Assembly (NCBI RefSeq): GCF_014650595.1
Contig: NZ_BMVG01000025.1
Location: 37,365 to 101,364 of the forward strand
Length of the DNA: 64,000 nt
DNA from: Streptomyces alanosinicus
Lineage (GTDB): Bacteria; Actinomycetota; Actinomycetes; Streptomycetales; Streptomycetaceae
Reading direction: 5' to 3'
Position 1 is the stretch's first letter. Each line of letters opens with the position of its first letter. A program made the translations under genes and the position numbers. The notes below the pieces were generated by a model that was not told where the DNA came from, ran no database searches, and saw only the letters and a program-made list of their open reading frames with translations. Below, in pieces: positions 15,520 to 23,064 of the stretch.

Positions 15520-17474
15520 TGGCAACGCTCACCGTCCCGACCTCCGCCGGCACCACCGAACCCGGTCTGCTCAAGAGCCGGGCCGCGGGCAAGCTCCTGC
15601 TGCTCGGCCTCGTCGCCGCGGTCCTCGCCCCCTGGGCCGCCTCCCAGTGGCCCGGCGCCGCCTGGCCCCACGAGCTGACCGTCAGCCTCGCCAAACCGCT
15701 CGCCTCGGCCAGTAACTGGGTCATCGACAACCGGGACAGCCACCCGCTGTTCCTGTACTTCTTCGGCTACATCAGCAACGCCGTCGTCCTCTCCGTACGC
15801 GCCGTCTACCTCACCCTGCTCGCCGCGGGCTGGACCGGCGTCACGGTCCTCGGCGCCCTGGTCGCCTGGCGCGTCGCCGGGGTCCGGCTGGCCGCCGGCA
15901 CGGCCGTCGCCCTGCTGAGCTGCGGAGCGCTCGGCATGTGGGTCCCGACCATGCAGACCCTCGCGCTGATGGTCGTCGCGGTCCTCGCCTCCGTGCTCGT
16001 CGGCGCGCTGCTCGGCCTCGCCGCCGGCCTCTCCGACCGGCTGAACCGCGCCCTGCGCCCGGTCCTGGACACCATGCAGGTGCTCCCGGCCTTCGCCTAC
16101 CTCCTCCCCGTCGTCCTGGTCTTCGGCATCGGCGTCCCCGCGGCCGTCCTCGCCACCGTCGTCTACGCCGCACCGCCGATGGCCCGCCTCACCGCGCTCG
16201 GCCTGCGCGGCGCCGACCCCGAAGTCCTGGAGGCCGTGGAGTCGCTCGGCGCGACTCGCCGCCAGCGGCTGCTGACCGCCCGTATCCCGCTGGCCCGGGG
16301 CGAACTCCTCCTCGGCCTCAACCAGACGATCATGATGGCGCTGTCCATGGCCGTCATCGCCTCGGTCATCGGCGCCGGCGGCCTCGGCGACCGCGTCTAC
16401 CAGGCGCTCGCCTCCGTCGACGTCGGCGCGGCCCTCGCCGCCGGCATCCCCATCGTGCTGCTCGCGATCGTCCTGGACCGCGTCACCGCGGCCGCCGGCG
16501 CCGGAGCCGGCGCGACGGGAGAGCCGCGGACCCGGGCGATCGGCTGGCCGTACGCCCTCGCCGTCACCGTCGCCGCCGCCCTGGCCGCCCGCCTCCTCGG
16601 CCGGCTGGACTGGCCCGCCGGCTGGACCCTGAACATCGCCGAACCGGTCAACCGCGCCGTCGACTGGATGACCGGCCATCTGTACTCCGGTGTCCCGGTC
16701 GTCGGCGGTACGGCCGACTGGGCGGGTCACTTCACCACCTGGGTGCTCGACCCGGTCCGCTCCGGGCTGCTGTGGCTGCCCTGGTGGTCGGTGCTGCTGA
16801 TCGTCGCCGCGCTGGCCTGGTCGATCGGCACCTGGCGCACCGCCCTGACCGCCGTACTCGCCATGGCCGCGATCGGTGTGCTCGGCGTCTGGGGACCGGC
16901 CCTCGACACGCTCTCGCAGGTGCTGGCCGCCGTCGCCGTCACCCTGGTCCTCGGGTTCGCGACCGGTATCGCCGCCGCCCGCAGCGACCGGGTCGAACGC
17001 GCCCTGCGCCCGGTCCTGGACGTGTTCCAGACCATGCCGCAGTTCGTGTATCTGATCCCGGTCGTCGCCCTGTTCGGCGTGGGCCGCGCGCCCGCCGTCG
17101 CCGCGGCCGTCGTCTACGCCCTGCCGGCCGTCGTCCGGATCACCGCGCAGGGGCTGCGCCAGGTCGACCCGGCCGCGCTGGAGTCGGCGCGGTCCCTCGG
17201 CGCGACCGGCCGCCAGCAGCTGTGGCAGGTCCAGCTCCCGCTCGCCCGGCGCTCGTTGCTGCTCGCCCTCAACCAGGGCGTGGTCCTGGTCCTCGCCGTC
17301 GTCATCATCGGCGGCCTGGTCGGCGGTGGCGCCCTCGGCTACAACGTCGCCTTCGGCCTCGCCCAGGGCGACCTGGCGACCGGCCTGGTGGCCGGTGCCG
17401 CCATCGTCTGCCTGGGCCTGATGCTCGACCGGGTGACCCAGCCCACCGAGCGACGCGCGAAGAAGGGAGCGTGA
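15519..17474 (+). CDS. glycine betaine ABC permease, two fused MetI-like units
   Basis: A 651-residue membrane protein made of two tandem OpuAB/ProW-type permease units. Each unit has its own EAA-type loop: VEAVESLGATRRQRL near residue 245 and LESARSLGATGRQQL near residue 560, both in the style of the cytosolic ATPase-contact loop. The halves also share VLDTMQVLPAFAYLLPVV and VLDVFQTMPQFVYLIPVV, showing an internal duplication. One polypeptide can thus supply both halves of the pore. It lies between the ATPase and the binding lipoprotein in one coupled operon; the next gene starts one base after the stop. Confidence 0.92.
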   Translation: MATLTVPTSAGTTEPGLLKSRAAGKLLLLGLVAAVLAPWAASQWPGAAWPHELTVSLAKPLASASNWVIDNRDSHPLFLYFFGYISNAVVLSVRAVYLTLLAAGWTGVTVLGALVAWRVAGVRLAAGTAVALLSCGALGMWVPTMQTLALMVVAVLASVLVGALLGLAAGLSDRLNRALRPVLDTMQVLPAFAYLLPVVLVFGIGVPAAVLATVVYAAPPMARLTALGLRGADPEVLEAVESLGATRRQRLLTARIPLARGELLLGLNQTIMMALSMAVIASVIGAGGLGDRVYQALASVDVGAALAAGIPIVLLAIVLDRVTAAAGAGAGATGEPRTRAIGWPYALAVTVAAALAARLLGRLDWPAGWTLNIAEPVNRAVDWMTGHLYSGVPVVGGTADWAGHFTTWVLDPVRSGLLWLPWWSVLLIVAALAWSIGTWRTALTAVLAMAAIGVLGVWGPALDTLSQVLAAVAVTLVLGFATGIAAARSDRVERALRPVLDVFQTMPQFVYLIPVVALFGVGRAPAVAAAVVYALPAVVRITAQGLRQVDPAALESARSLGATGRQQLWQVQLPLARRSLLLALNQGVVLVLAVVIIGGLVGGGALGYNVAFGLAQGDLATGLVAGAAIVCLGLMLDRVTQPTERRAKKGA

Positions 17475-17475
17475 C

Positions 17476-18441
17476 ATGACGAAGCTCAAGCGCAGGACGG
17501 CGCTGATCGCCGCCGGAGCGGCCACCGTGTCGCTGCTCACCGGCTGCGGCGCCGCCGACATGACCAAGCAGGCGTCGCCGTTCGCGGGCGCCCGGGGCGC
17601 GAAGTCCGTGACCCTGTCCGTGCAGTCCTGGGTGGGCGCGCAGTCCAACGTGGCCGTCGCCCAGTACCTCCTGGAGCACAAGCTCGGCTACCGCGTCGAC
17701 ACCGTCCAGGTCGACGAGGTGCCCGCGTGGGACGCGCTCAGCCAGGGCCGGGTCGACGCGATCCTGGAGGACTGGGGCCACCCGGACCAGGAGAAGCGCT
17801 ACGTCGAGGACAAGAAGACGATCGCGCGCGGCGGCGACCTCGGGGTGACCGGCCACATCGGCTGGTTCGTCCCCACCTACCTGGTCAAGCAGCACCCGGA
17901 CATCACGGACTGGAAGAACCTCGACAAGTACTCCTCCCTCTTCCGCACCGCGGAGAGCGGCGGCAAGGGCCAGCTGATGGACGGCTCCCCGTCGTACGTC
18001 ACCAACGACAAGGCCCTGGTGCAGAACCTGAAGCTGGACTACCAGGTCGTCTTCGCCGGCTCCGAGGCCGCCCAGATCACCCAGATGAAGCAGTTCGCCA
18101 AGGACAAGAAGCCCTTCCTGACCTACTGGTACTCACCCCAGTGGCTGTTCAAGAAGGTGCCCATGACCGAGGTGAAGCTGCCGCCGTACAAGGACGGCTG
18201 TGACGCGGACACGGCGAAGATCACCTGCGCCTATCCGCACACCCCGCTGCAGAAGTACCTCAACGCCGACTTCGCGAAGTCCGGCGGCAAGGCGGCGGCC
18301 TTCCTGAAGAAGTTCACGTGGACGACCGAGGACCAGAACGAGGTCTCCCTGATGATCGCCGACGAGAAGCTGTCCCCTCAGGACGCGGCGAAGAAGTGGG
18401 TGGACAGCCACCCCGAGGCATGGAAGAAGTGGCTGTCCTGA
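17476..18441 (+). CDS. glycine betaine-binding lipoprotein (OpuAC type)
   Basis: A 321-residue extracellular solute-binding protein. The signal peptide ends in the lipobox LLTGC with Cys24 as the lipidated residue. The mature protein has the OpuAC fold marks: VQSWVGAQSNVAVAQYLLE, VDAILEDWGH, and a tryptophan-rich set (WVG, WDAL, DWG, WFVPTY, YWYSPQWLF) expected for an aromatic cage that binds quaternary ammonium. Choline and glycine betaine cannot be told apart from sequence. It ends the operon; the convergent next gene ends seven bases later. Confidence 0.92.
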   Translation: MTKLKRRTALIAAGAATVSLLTGCGAADMTKQASPFAGARGAKSVTLSVQSWVGAQSNVAVAQYLLEHKLGYRVDTVQVDEVPAWDALSQGRVDAILEDWGHPDQEKRYVEDKKTIARGGDLGVTGHIGWFVPTYLVKQHPDITDWKNLDKYSSLFRTAESGGKGQLMDGSPSYVTNDKALVQNLKLDYQVVFAGSEAAQITQMKQFAKDKKPFLTYWYSPQWLFKKVPMTEVKLPPYKDGCDADTAKITCAYPHTPLQKYLNADFAKSGGKAAAFLKKFTWTTEDQNEVSLMIADEKLSPQDAAKKWVDSHPEAWKKWLS

Positions 18442-18447
18442 ACGGCC

Positions 18448-19170
18448 CTATGAGGCAAGGCTGTTGGCGATGTCCCGCAGGGCGGCCGTCGCCATCCGCT
18501 GGAGTCCCGGTCCGAACGTGATGCGGGTGGCCCCGAGTTCGCCGAGTTCGGCGGGCGAGGGGCCCTCGCCGTCCGGCCGGGTGTTGATGTTGATCGGGCC
18601 CTGGACCCCGGCCCGCAGCAGCGGCAGCGCGTCCGCCGGGGCCTGGATCGGGTAGACGCAGTCGGCGCCCGCCGCCACGTACGCCGCGGCCCGCTCGACG
18701 GCCTTCTCCGGATCCTTGCCGCCGCGCACGAAGACGTCCACGCGGGCGTTGAGGAACAGCCGACCGGCGGCCTCCTCGCGGAACTCGGCGAGGAACTCCG
18801 CCTGCTCGTGCGGATCCCTGAGCACGCCCCCGGCCGAGTCCTCCAGGTTGCAGCCGACGGCACCGGCCTGAAGAAGCCGCTCCACCAGCTCCTTGGGCGC
18901 GAGCCCGTACCCGCTCTCGATGTCCGCCGACACCGGCACGTCCACGGCCCGGCAGATCCGGGCGACCGCCGCGAACATCTCATCGGCCGGGGTGGCGCCG
19001 TCCTCGTACCCGAGCGAGGCGGCGACCCCCGCGCTCGGCGTGGCCAGCGCCGGGAACCCGGCCTCGGCGAACACCCGGGCGCTGGCCGCGTCCCAGGGTC
19101 CGGGCAGCACCAGCGGATCGTCCTGGGCGCGCCCCAGATGCAGCGCGCGGAACACCTCGGTCTTGCTCAT
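18448..19170 (-). CDS. isocitrate lyase/PEP mutase family enzyme
   Basis: A 240-residue TIM-barrel protein of the ICL/PEPM superfamily, which includes PEP mutase, methylisocitrate lyase and oxaloacetate decarboxylase-like enzymes. Visible marks are PGPWDAASARVFAEAGF (substrate loop), ADIESGYG with Mg-binding acids, NLEDSAGG, and NARVDVFVRG. The KKCGH loop of true isocitrate lyase is absent, so it is not that enzyme; the reaction is unassigned. Its ATG overlaps the stop of the upstream AhpD-like gene (ATGA), so the three genes 20113-18448 are translationally coupled and probably serve one pathway controlled by the divergent MocR protein. Confidence 0.9.
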   Translation of the reverse strand: MSKTEVFRALHLGRAQDDPLVLPGPWDAASARVFAEAGFPALATPSAGVAASLGYEDGATPADEMFAAVARICRAVDVPVSADIESGYGLAPKELVERLLQAGAVGCNLEDSAGGVLRDPHEQAEFLAEFREEAAGRLFLNARVDVFVRGGKDPEKAVERAAAYVAAGADCVYPIQAPADALPLLRAGVQGPININTRPDGEGPSPAELGELGATRITFGPGLQRMATAALRDIANSLAS

Positions 19171-19607
19171 GGCTGGTACCCCCCGGGCGGGACGCGACGG
19201 CTGACCATCAGACGGTTCCAGCCGTTGATGGCGGTGATCAGGCCGATGAGATGGGCGAGTTCGGCCTCACCGAAGTGGTGCGCGGCCCGCTCGTACACCT
19301 CGTCCGGCACGCCGCCGGTGAGCACGGTGACCGCCTCGGTCAGCGCGAGCGCGGCCCGCTCCCGCTCGCTGTAGAGGTCCTCGGTCTCCTCCCAGGCGTC
19401 GAGCAGCTGGACGCGGTCCTGCGACTCCCCGCTCTTCCGGGCCAGTCGGAGGTGCATGTCCAGGCAGAACGCGCAGTGGTTGAGCTGCGAGGCCCGGATC
19501 ATCACCAGTTCGGCGAGGACCGGATCGCCGAGCCCCTTCTTCGAGGCCGCGCTGAGCGCGGACATCGCCTGCGCGACCTCGCGGTCCAGTATCTGCGTAC
19601 GGCTCAC
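19167..19607 (-). CDS. carboxymuconolactone decarboxylase/AhpD-like protein, second copy
   Basis: A 146-residue AhpD/CMD-family protein with the redox motif QLNHCAFCLDMH (Cys45, Cys48, His52). Proteins with CxxC and this histidine act as alkylhydroperoxidase-type thiol reductants rather than decarboxylases. It shares the EAVTVLTGGVPDEVYERA and ITAINGWNRL blocks with the gene upstream, of which it is a diverged paralogue. The GTG start overlaps the upstream stop (GTGA), and its own stop overlaps the start of the ICL/PEPM-like gene (ATGA). Confidence 0.9.
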   Translation of the reverse strand: MSRTQILDREVAQAMSALSAASKKGLGDPVLAELVMIRASQLNHCAFCLDMHLRLARKSGESQDRVQLLDAWEETEDLYSERERAALALTEAVTVLTGGVPDEVYERAAHHFGEAELAHLIGLITAINGWNRLMVSRRVPPGGYQP

Positions 19608-20113
19608 TTGTGCTGTCCGGACTGGTAGTGGCCCGGGACCATGCGGGTGGTCACGCCGATCCGGTTCCAGGCGTTGATCACCGTGATCGCGGCGATCAGC
19701 TGGGCCAGCTCGGCCTCCTCGAACTGCTTCGCGGCCCGCTCGTACACCTCGTCCGGCACGAAGCCGTCGGTGAGGACGGTGACCGCCTCGGTCAGCTCGA
19801 TCGCCGCCAGCTCCTTCGCGGTGTAGAAGTGCCGCGACTCCTCCCACGCGCTGAGCTGCACGATCCGCTCCACGCGCTCACCGGCCGCCAGCGCGTCCTT
19901 GGTGTGCATGTCGAGGCAGAACGCGCAGTGGTTGAGCTGCGAGGCGCGGATCTTCACCAGCTCGTACAGCGTGGGGTCCACGCCCTGCCGGGCGGCGGCG
20001 TCCAGCCGGATCATCGCCTTGTAGACCTCGGGGGCGTGCTGGGCGAACTGCATCCGGGGGGTGTGCTCGGGGACATACCCGACGGTGTTCTCGGTGCTGG
20101 TCTGTGTGCTCAT
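19604..20113 (-). CDS. carboxymuconolactone decarboxylase/AhpD-like protein, first copy
   Basis: A 169-residue AhpD-like protein with KIRASQLNHCAFCLDMH (Cys63, Cys66, His70) and EAVTVLTDGFVPDEVYERAA. It is the first gene of a three-gene coupled operon. The ATG at 20113 lies only 47 bases from the divergent MocR start, so the promoters overlap. Likely role: peroxide or disulphide reduction linked to the downstream lyase-family enzyme; direct evidence is lacking. Confidence 0.9.
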   Translation of the reverse strand: MSTQTSTENTVGYVPEHTPRMQFAQHAPEVYKAMIRLDAAARQGVDPTLYELVKIRASQLNHCAFCLDMHTKDALAAGERVERIVQLSAWEESRHFYTAKELAAIELTEAVTVLTDGFVPDEVYERAAKQFEEAELAQLIAAITVINAWNRIGVTTRMVPGHYQSGQHK

Positions 20114-20146
20114 GTCCTCGACCCTACGAGCGAGGCAGCCCAGGAG

Positions 20147-20169
20147 TATGGTCCATTTCCATGGTGGAA
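20147..20169. promoter_or_regulatory. MocR promoter and overlapping dyad
   Basis: A -10-like TATGGT (20147-20152) ends eight bases before the MocR ATG, pointing to a leaderless mRNA. The dyad TTCCA-TGG-TGGAA (20157-20169) spans the start codon and lies within the 47-base divergent promoter gap. Confidence 0.45.
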
Positions 20170-21567
20170 TCACGGGCCACTCTGGGCGTCGACCTGCACC
20201 TCGAACCGACCGGCTCCGGCGGGCTGCGCCGGGGCCTGACCGACGCCCTGCGGGACGCGGTCCGCACCGGCCGGCTCGCCCCCGGCACCCGGCTGCCCTC
20301 CTCCCGCAGCCTCGCCACCGACCTCGGCATCGCCCGCAACACCGTCGCCGAGGCCTACGCCGACCTGGTCGCCGAGGGCTGGCTGACCGCCCGCCAGGGC
20401 TCCGGGACACGGGTGGCCGCACGCGCGGCCGTGACGCCCGCCCGCACCGCGCGGGACCGGGGCACACCGACCCGCCCCGGCGCCCCGGCCCGCCCCGCCC
20501 ACAGCCTCATCCCCGGCAGCCCCGACCTGGCCGCCTTCCCGCGCGCCGAGTGGCTGCGGGCCGCCCGCCGCGCCCTGACCACCGCCCCGCACGACGCCCT
20601 CGGCTACGGCGACCCGCGCGGCCACCCCGAGCTGCGCCGCGCCCTCGCCGGCTACCTCGCCCGCGCCCGCGGCGTGCGCACCGACCCGGAGACCATCCTG
20701 ATCACCTCCGGCTTCGCCCACGCCCTGCACATCATCGGCCCGGTCCTGCGGGCGCGCGGGGTACGGACGGTGGCGGTGGAGTCGTACGGCCTGGACGTCC
20801 ACTGGCGCCGGATCCGGCAGGCGGGCCTCGCGACCCCCGCGCTCCCGTACGACGAACTCGGCACGGACACCCGCGACCCGGGCGACGCCGGCGCGGTGCT
20901 GCTGACCCCGGCCCACCAGTTCCCCATGGGCACGGCCCTGCACCCCGACCGGCGCGCCGCCGTCGTGGACTGGGCGCGGCGCACCGGCGGACTGATCCTG
21001 GAGGACGACTACGACGGCGAGTTCCGCTACGACCGCCAGCCCGTCGGCGCCCTCCAGGGTCTGGACCCCGACCGCGTGATCTACTTCGGCACCGCCAGCA
21101 AGTCCCTGGCCCCCGGACTGCGCCTGGCCTGGACGGTGCTGCCGCCGGCCCTCGCGGAGGAGGCGGCCGCGGCCAAGGGCGGCGCCGACACCGTGGGCGT
21201 ACTCGAACAGCTCACCCTCGCCGAGTTCCTCACCTCCGGCGCCTACGACCGCCAGGTCCGCTCCTCCCGGCTGCGCTACCGGCGCCGTCGCGACGCCCTG
21301 ACCGCCGCGGTGGCCGCCGGCGCCCCCGAGGTGACGGTCACGGGCATCGCGGCCGGCCTGCACGCCGTGCTCCGCCTGCCCCCTGGCCTGGAACAGTCGG
21401 TGATCCAGGCCGCCGGCTGGCAGGGCCTCGCCCTCCACGGCCTCGCCTACCACCGCCACCCCCAGGCCGTGACCGAGCCGCTGGACGCCCTGGTGGTGGG
21501 CTACGCAACACCACCGGACAGCGCGTGGGCGGGCGCACTGGAAGCGTTGTGCCGGGTCCTTCCGTAG
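20161..21567 (+). CDS. MocR-family regulator (GntR HTH fused to aminotransferase fold)
   Basis: A 468-residue fusion regulator. Residues about 10-80 form a GntR winged helix (RLPSSRSLATDLGIARNTVA, then YADLVAEGWLTARQGSGTRV). The rest is a class I aminotransferase domain with the PLP lysine Lys314 in TASKSLAPGLRLAW, and the EDDYDGEFRY segment. MocR proteins usually control a divergent gene set using PLP or an aminated ligand as signal. Here the divergent set is the AhpD-AhpD-ICL/PEPM operon, an unusual target. ATG 20161 is favoured over an earlier in-frame start because of the adjacent -10 box and HTH length. Confidence 0.92.
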   Translation: MVESRATLGVDLHLEPTGSGGLRRGLTDALRDAVRTGRLAPGTRLPSSRSLATDLGIARNTVAEAYADLVAEGWLTARQGSGTRVAARAAVTPARTARDRGTPTRPGAPARPAHSLIPGSPDLAAFPRAEWLRAARRALTTAPHDALGYGDPRGHPELRRALAGYLARARGVRTDPETILITSGFAHALHIIGPVLRARGVRTVAVESYGLDVHWRRIRQAGLATPALPYDELGTDTRDPGDAGAVLLTPAHQFPMGTALHPDRRAAVVDWARRTGGLILEDDYDGEFRYDRQPVGALQGLDPDRVIYFGTASKSLAPGLRLAWTVLPPALAEEAAAAKGGADTVGVLEQLTLAEFLTSGAYDRQVRSSRLRYRRRRDALTAAVAAGAPEVTVTGIAAGLHAVLRLPPGLEQSVIQAAGWQGLALHGLAYHRHPQAVTEPLDALVVGYATPPDSAWAGALEALCRVLP

Positions 21568-21593
21568 CAGGCGTCAGCAGCAATTCAGCAGCC

Positions 21594-21670
21594 ATAGGGG
21601 CGCGAGGCCGCGTCGATATGCGGCTCCGCCGCGTGGGCGCGACAAGCCACCCACCACCCGCACTCGCCGG
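21594..21670 (+). repeat. dispersed intergenic repeat, copy A
   Basis: Contains GGGGCGCGAGG, the small hairpin GCGGCTCCGCCGC, then GGGCGCGACAAGCCAC and ACCCGCAC. It lies between two convergent genes. The same elements in the same order occur near 39.2 kb, and the GGGGCGCGGGG core occurs near 27.2 and 41.6 kb. Confidence 0.75.
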
Positions 21671-21689
21671 GCGACCCAGCGCACCCCCC

Positions 21690-22544
21690 TCAGGCGACCG
21701 GCTCCTCCGCCGCCGGCTCCTCCACCGGCGCCTCCCCGAAGCGCGCGAGCGCCATCGCCCCGGCCACCGCCACCGCGAACCCGAGCACCGCGAGCCAGGT
21801 CAGGCCCTCCCTCGTACGGTCGCCCAGCCAGATGACGCCCACCGCGGCGGGCCCGATCGTCTCGCCGATCACCAGCCCGGCGGTCGCCGTGGTGACCGAG
21901 CCCCGCTGGAGAGCCGATGTGAGCAGGATGAACGCGGCACCGCCGCCGATCACCAGCGCATACGTCGCCGGGTTGGTGAGCAGGTCTGCCGGCGCCAGGC
22001 TGTCGATCAGCCGGACCGTCACCTCCACCACCCCGAACCCGAACCCGGCGCCCAGCCCCAGCACGAGTGCCCGCGCCCGCCCGGACAGCCGCCCGCCCGC
22101 GAGCGCCAGCAGGAGCATCCCGACGGCCACGCCGAGCATCACGTACCGCAGCGCGTCCGAGCCGCCCTCCTTGCCCTCCGGCCCGGACGCCAGCCCCAGC
22201 ATCGCGAGCCCGGCGCACACCACGGCCACCGCGCCCCACTCCGTGCCGCTCAGCCGCACCCGCAGCAGGCGCGCCGCGACCACAGCGGTCACCGCCAGAC
22301 TCGACGCCAGGGCCGCGCTGACCGCATAGATCGGCAGGGACCGCAGCGCCGCGATCTGGAAGACGAAGCCCAGCCCGTCCAGTCCCAGTCCGAGCAGATA
22401 CCGCCACTGCCGCACCGCCCGTAGCAGCAGCGCCGCCTCACCGCCGCCACCCGTACCGGCCGTTTGCGCGGCCACCGCCTGAAAGACCGTCGCGGTGCCG
22501 AAGCAGACCGCCGCGCCAAGGGCGCACACCATTCCAAAGAGCAC
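21690..22544 (-). CDS. DMT/EamA-like membrane protein
   Basis: A 284-residue protein with about nine to ten hydrophobic segments (for example MVCALGAAVCFGTATVFQAV, ALASSLAVTAVVAARLL, YVMLGVAVGMLLLALAGG, LVLGLGAGFGFGVVEVTV). The internal similarity of the halves and lack of ATPase motifs fit the drug/metabolite transporter superfamily. Start GTG 22544 has no clear ribosome site; an in-frame ATG at 22532 is an alternative. Substrate unknown. The C-terminus is a short Glu/Pro/Ala repeat (EEPAAEEPVA). Confidence 0.8.
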   Translation of the reverse strand: MLFGMVCALGAAVCFGTATVFQAVAAQTAGTGGGGEAALLLRAVRQWRYLLGLGLDGLGFVFQIAALRSLPIYAVSAALASSLAVTAVVAARLLRVRLSGTEWGAVAVVCAGLAMLGLASGPEGKEGGSDALRYVMLGVAVGMLLLALAGGRLSGRARALVLGLGAGFGFGVVEVTVRLIDSLAPADLLTNPATYALVIGGGAAFILLTSALQRGSVTTATAGLVIGETIGPAAVGVIWLGDRTREGLTWLAVLGFAVAVAGAMALARFGEAPVEEPAAEEPVA

Positions 22545-22652
22545 AAAGGGACTCTAGGAGAGGGCCGTCCCGATCCCCCACTGTGGTCTGCGCTCTTACC
22601 GTTCTCTAGTCTGATCCGGAAATACGACGGAGCACGGTGCGCGCAGAAGCAC

Positions 22653-22688
22653 GGTGCACACAATGGCGCACACAACGGTGCACACACA
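22653..22688 (+). repeat. three 12-bp tandem repeats
   Basis: GGTGCACACAAT, GGCGCACACAAC and GGTGCACACACA stand in a row directly upstream of the lipoprotein gene, after a fourth partial copy. They sit in the probable promoter-leader region. Confidence 0.8.
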
Positions 22689-22705
22689 CGGGGGAGACAC
22701 CACAG

Positions 22706-23050
22706 ATGGAGAACACGCGCCGTCGGCTGCGGTCCGGCACGGTCGTCCTCGGCGGCATGGGCCTACTGGCCGCCGCCCTCACCGCCTGCTCCTCCGAACC
22801 CGACAAGCGCTGCGTCGACCGAGGCAGCTACAACTTCGCCAAGGGCTACAAGGTCGTCTCCGACAAGAACTGCAAGACGACCAAGGCCGCCGTGAACGCC
22901 GACTGGTACTACGGCGGCAAGAAGCAGGGCTCCTGGGTGGACGGCGGCTCCTTCACCAGGCCCCGCAGGGGCTCCGGCGGTTCCTCCGGCGGCGGCCACG
23001 GAGTCCACCGCGGCGGCTTCGGCGGCGGCCACCACAGCTCCGGCGGCTGA
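22706..23050 (+). CDS. YgiB/DUF1190-like lipoprotein
   Basis: A 114-residue exported protein. The signal peptide ends in LTAC with Cys28 as likely lipid site. Mature part: two cysteines (CVDRG, NCKTT), a WYYGGKKQGSWVDGGSF segment, and a Gly/Ser/His-rich tail (RGGFGGGHHSSGG). The tail and the pairing with the ATP-grasp gene 14 bases downstream recall E. coli ygiB-ygiC, in which YgiB is a DUF1190 outer-envelope protein. Similarity is by layout and composition, so the family call is tentative. GGGGGAGA lies 13 bases before ATG 22706. Confidence 0.75.
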   Translation: MENTRRRLRSGTVVLGGMGLLAAALTACSSEPDKRCVDRGSYNFAKGYKVVSDKNCKTTKAAVNADWYYGGKKQGSWVDGGSFTRPRRGSGGSSGGGHGVHRGGFGGGHHSSGG

Positions 23051-23064
23051 CCGGGACCGTCACC

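Noticed and set aside
15249..17681. Long open frame of 810 codons on the minus strand across the betaine permease
   Set aside because: It is a mirror of high-GC coding on the plus strand; composition is Gly/Asp/Arg/Gln-rich with no domain, while the plus frame has clear permease motifs.
22653..22688. CRISPR array
   Set aside because: Units are 12 bases in direct contact without spacers, so they are simple tandem repeats.
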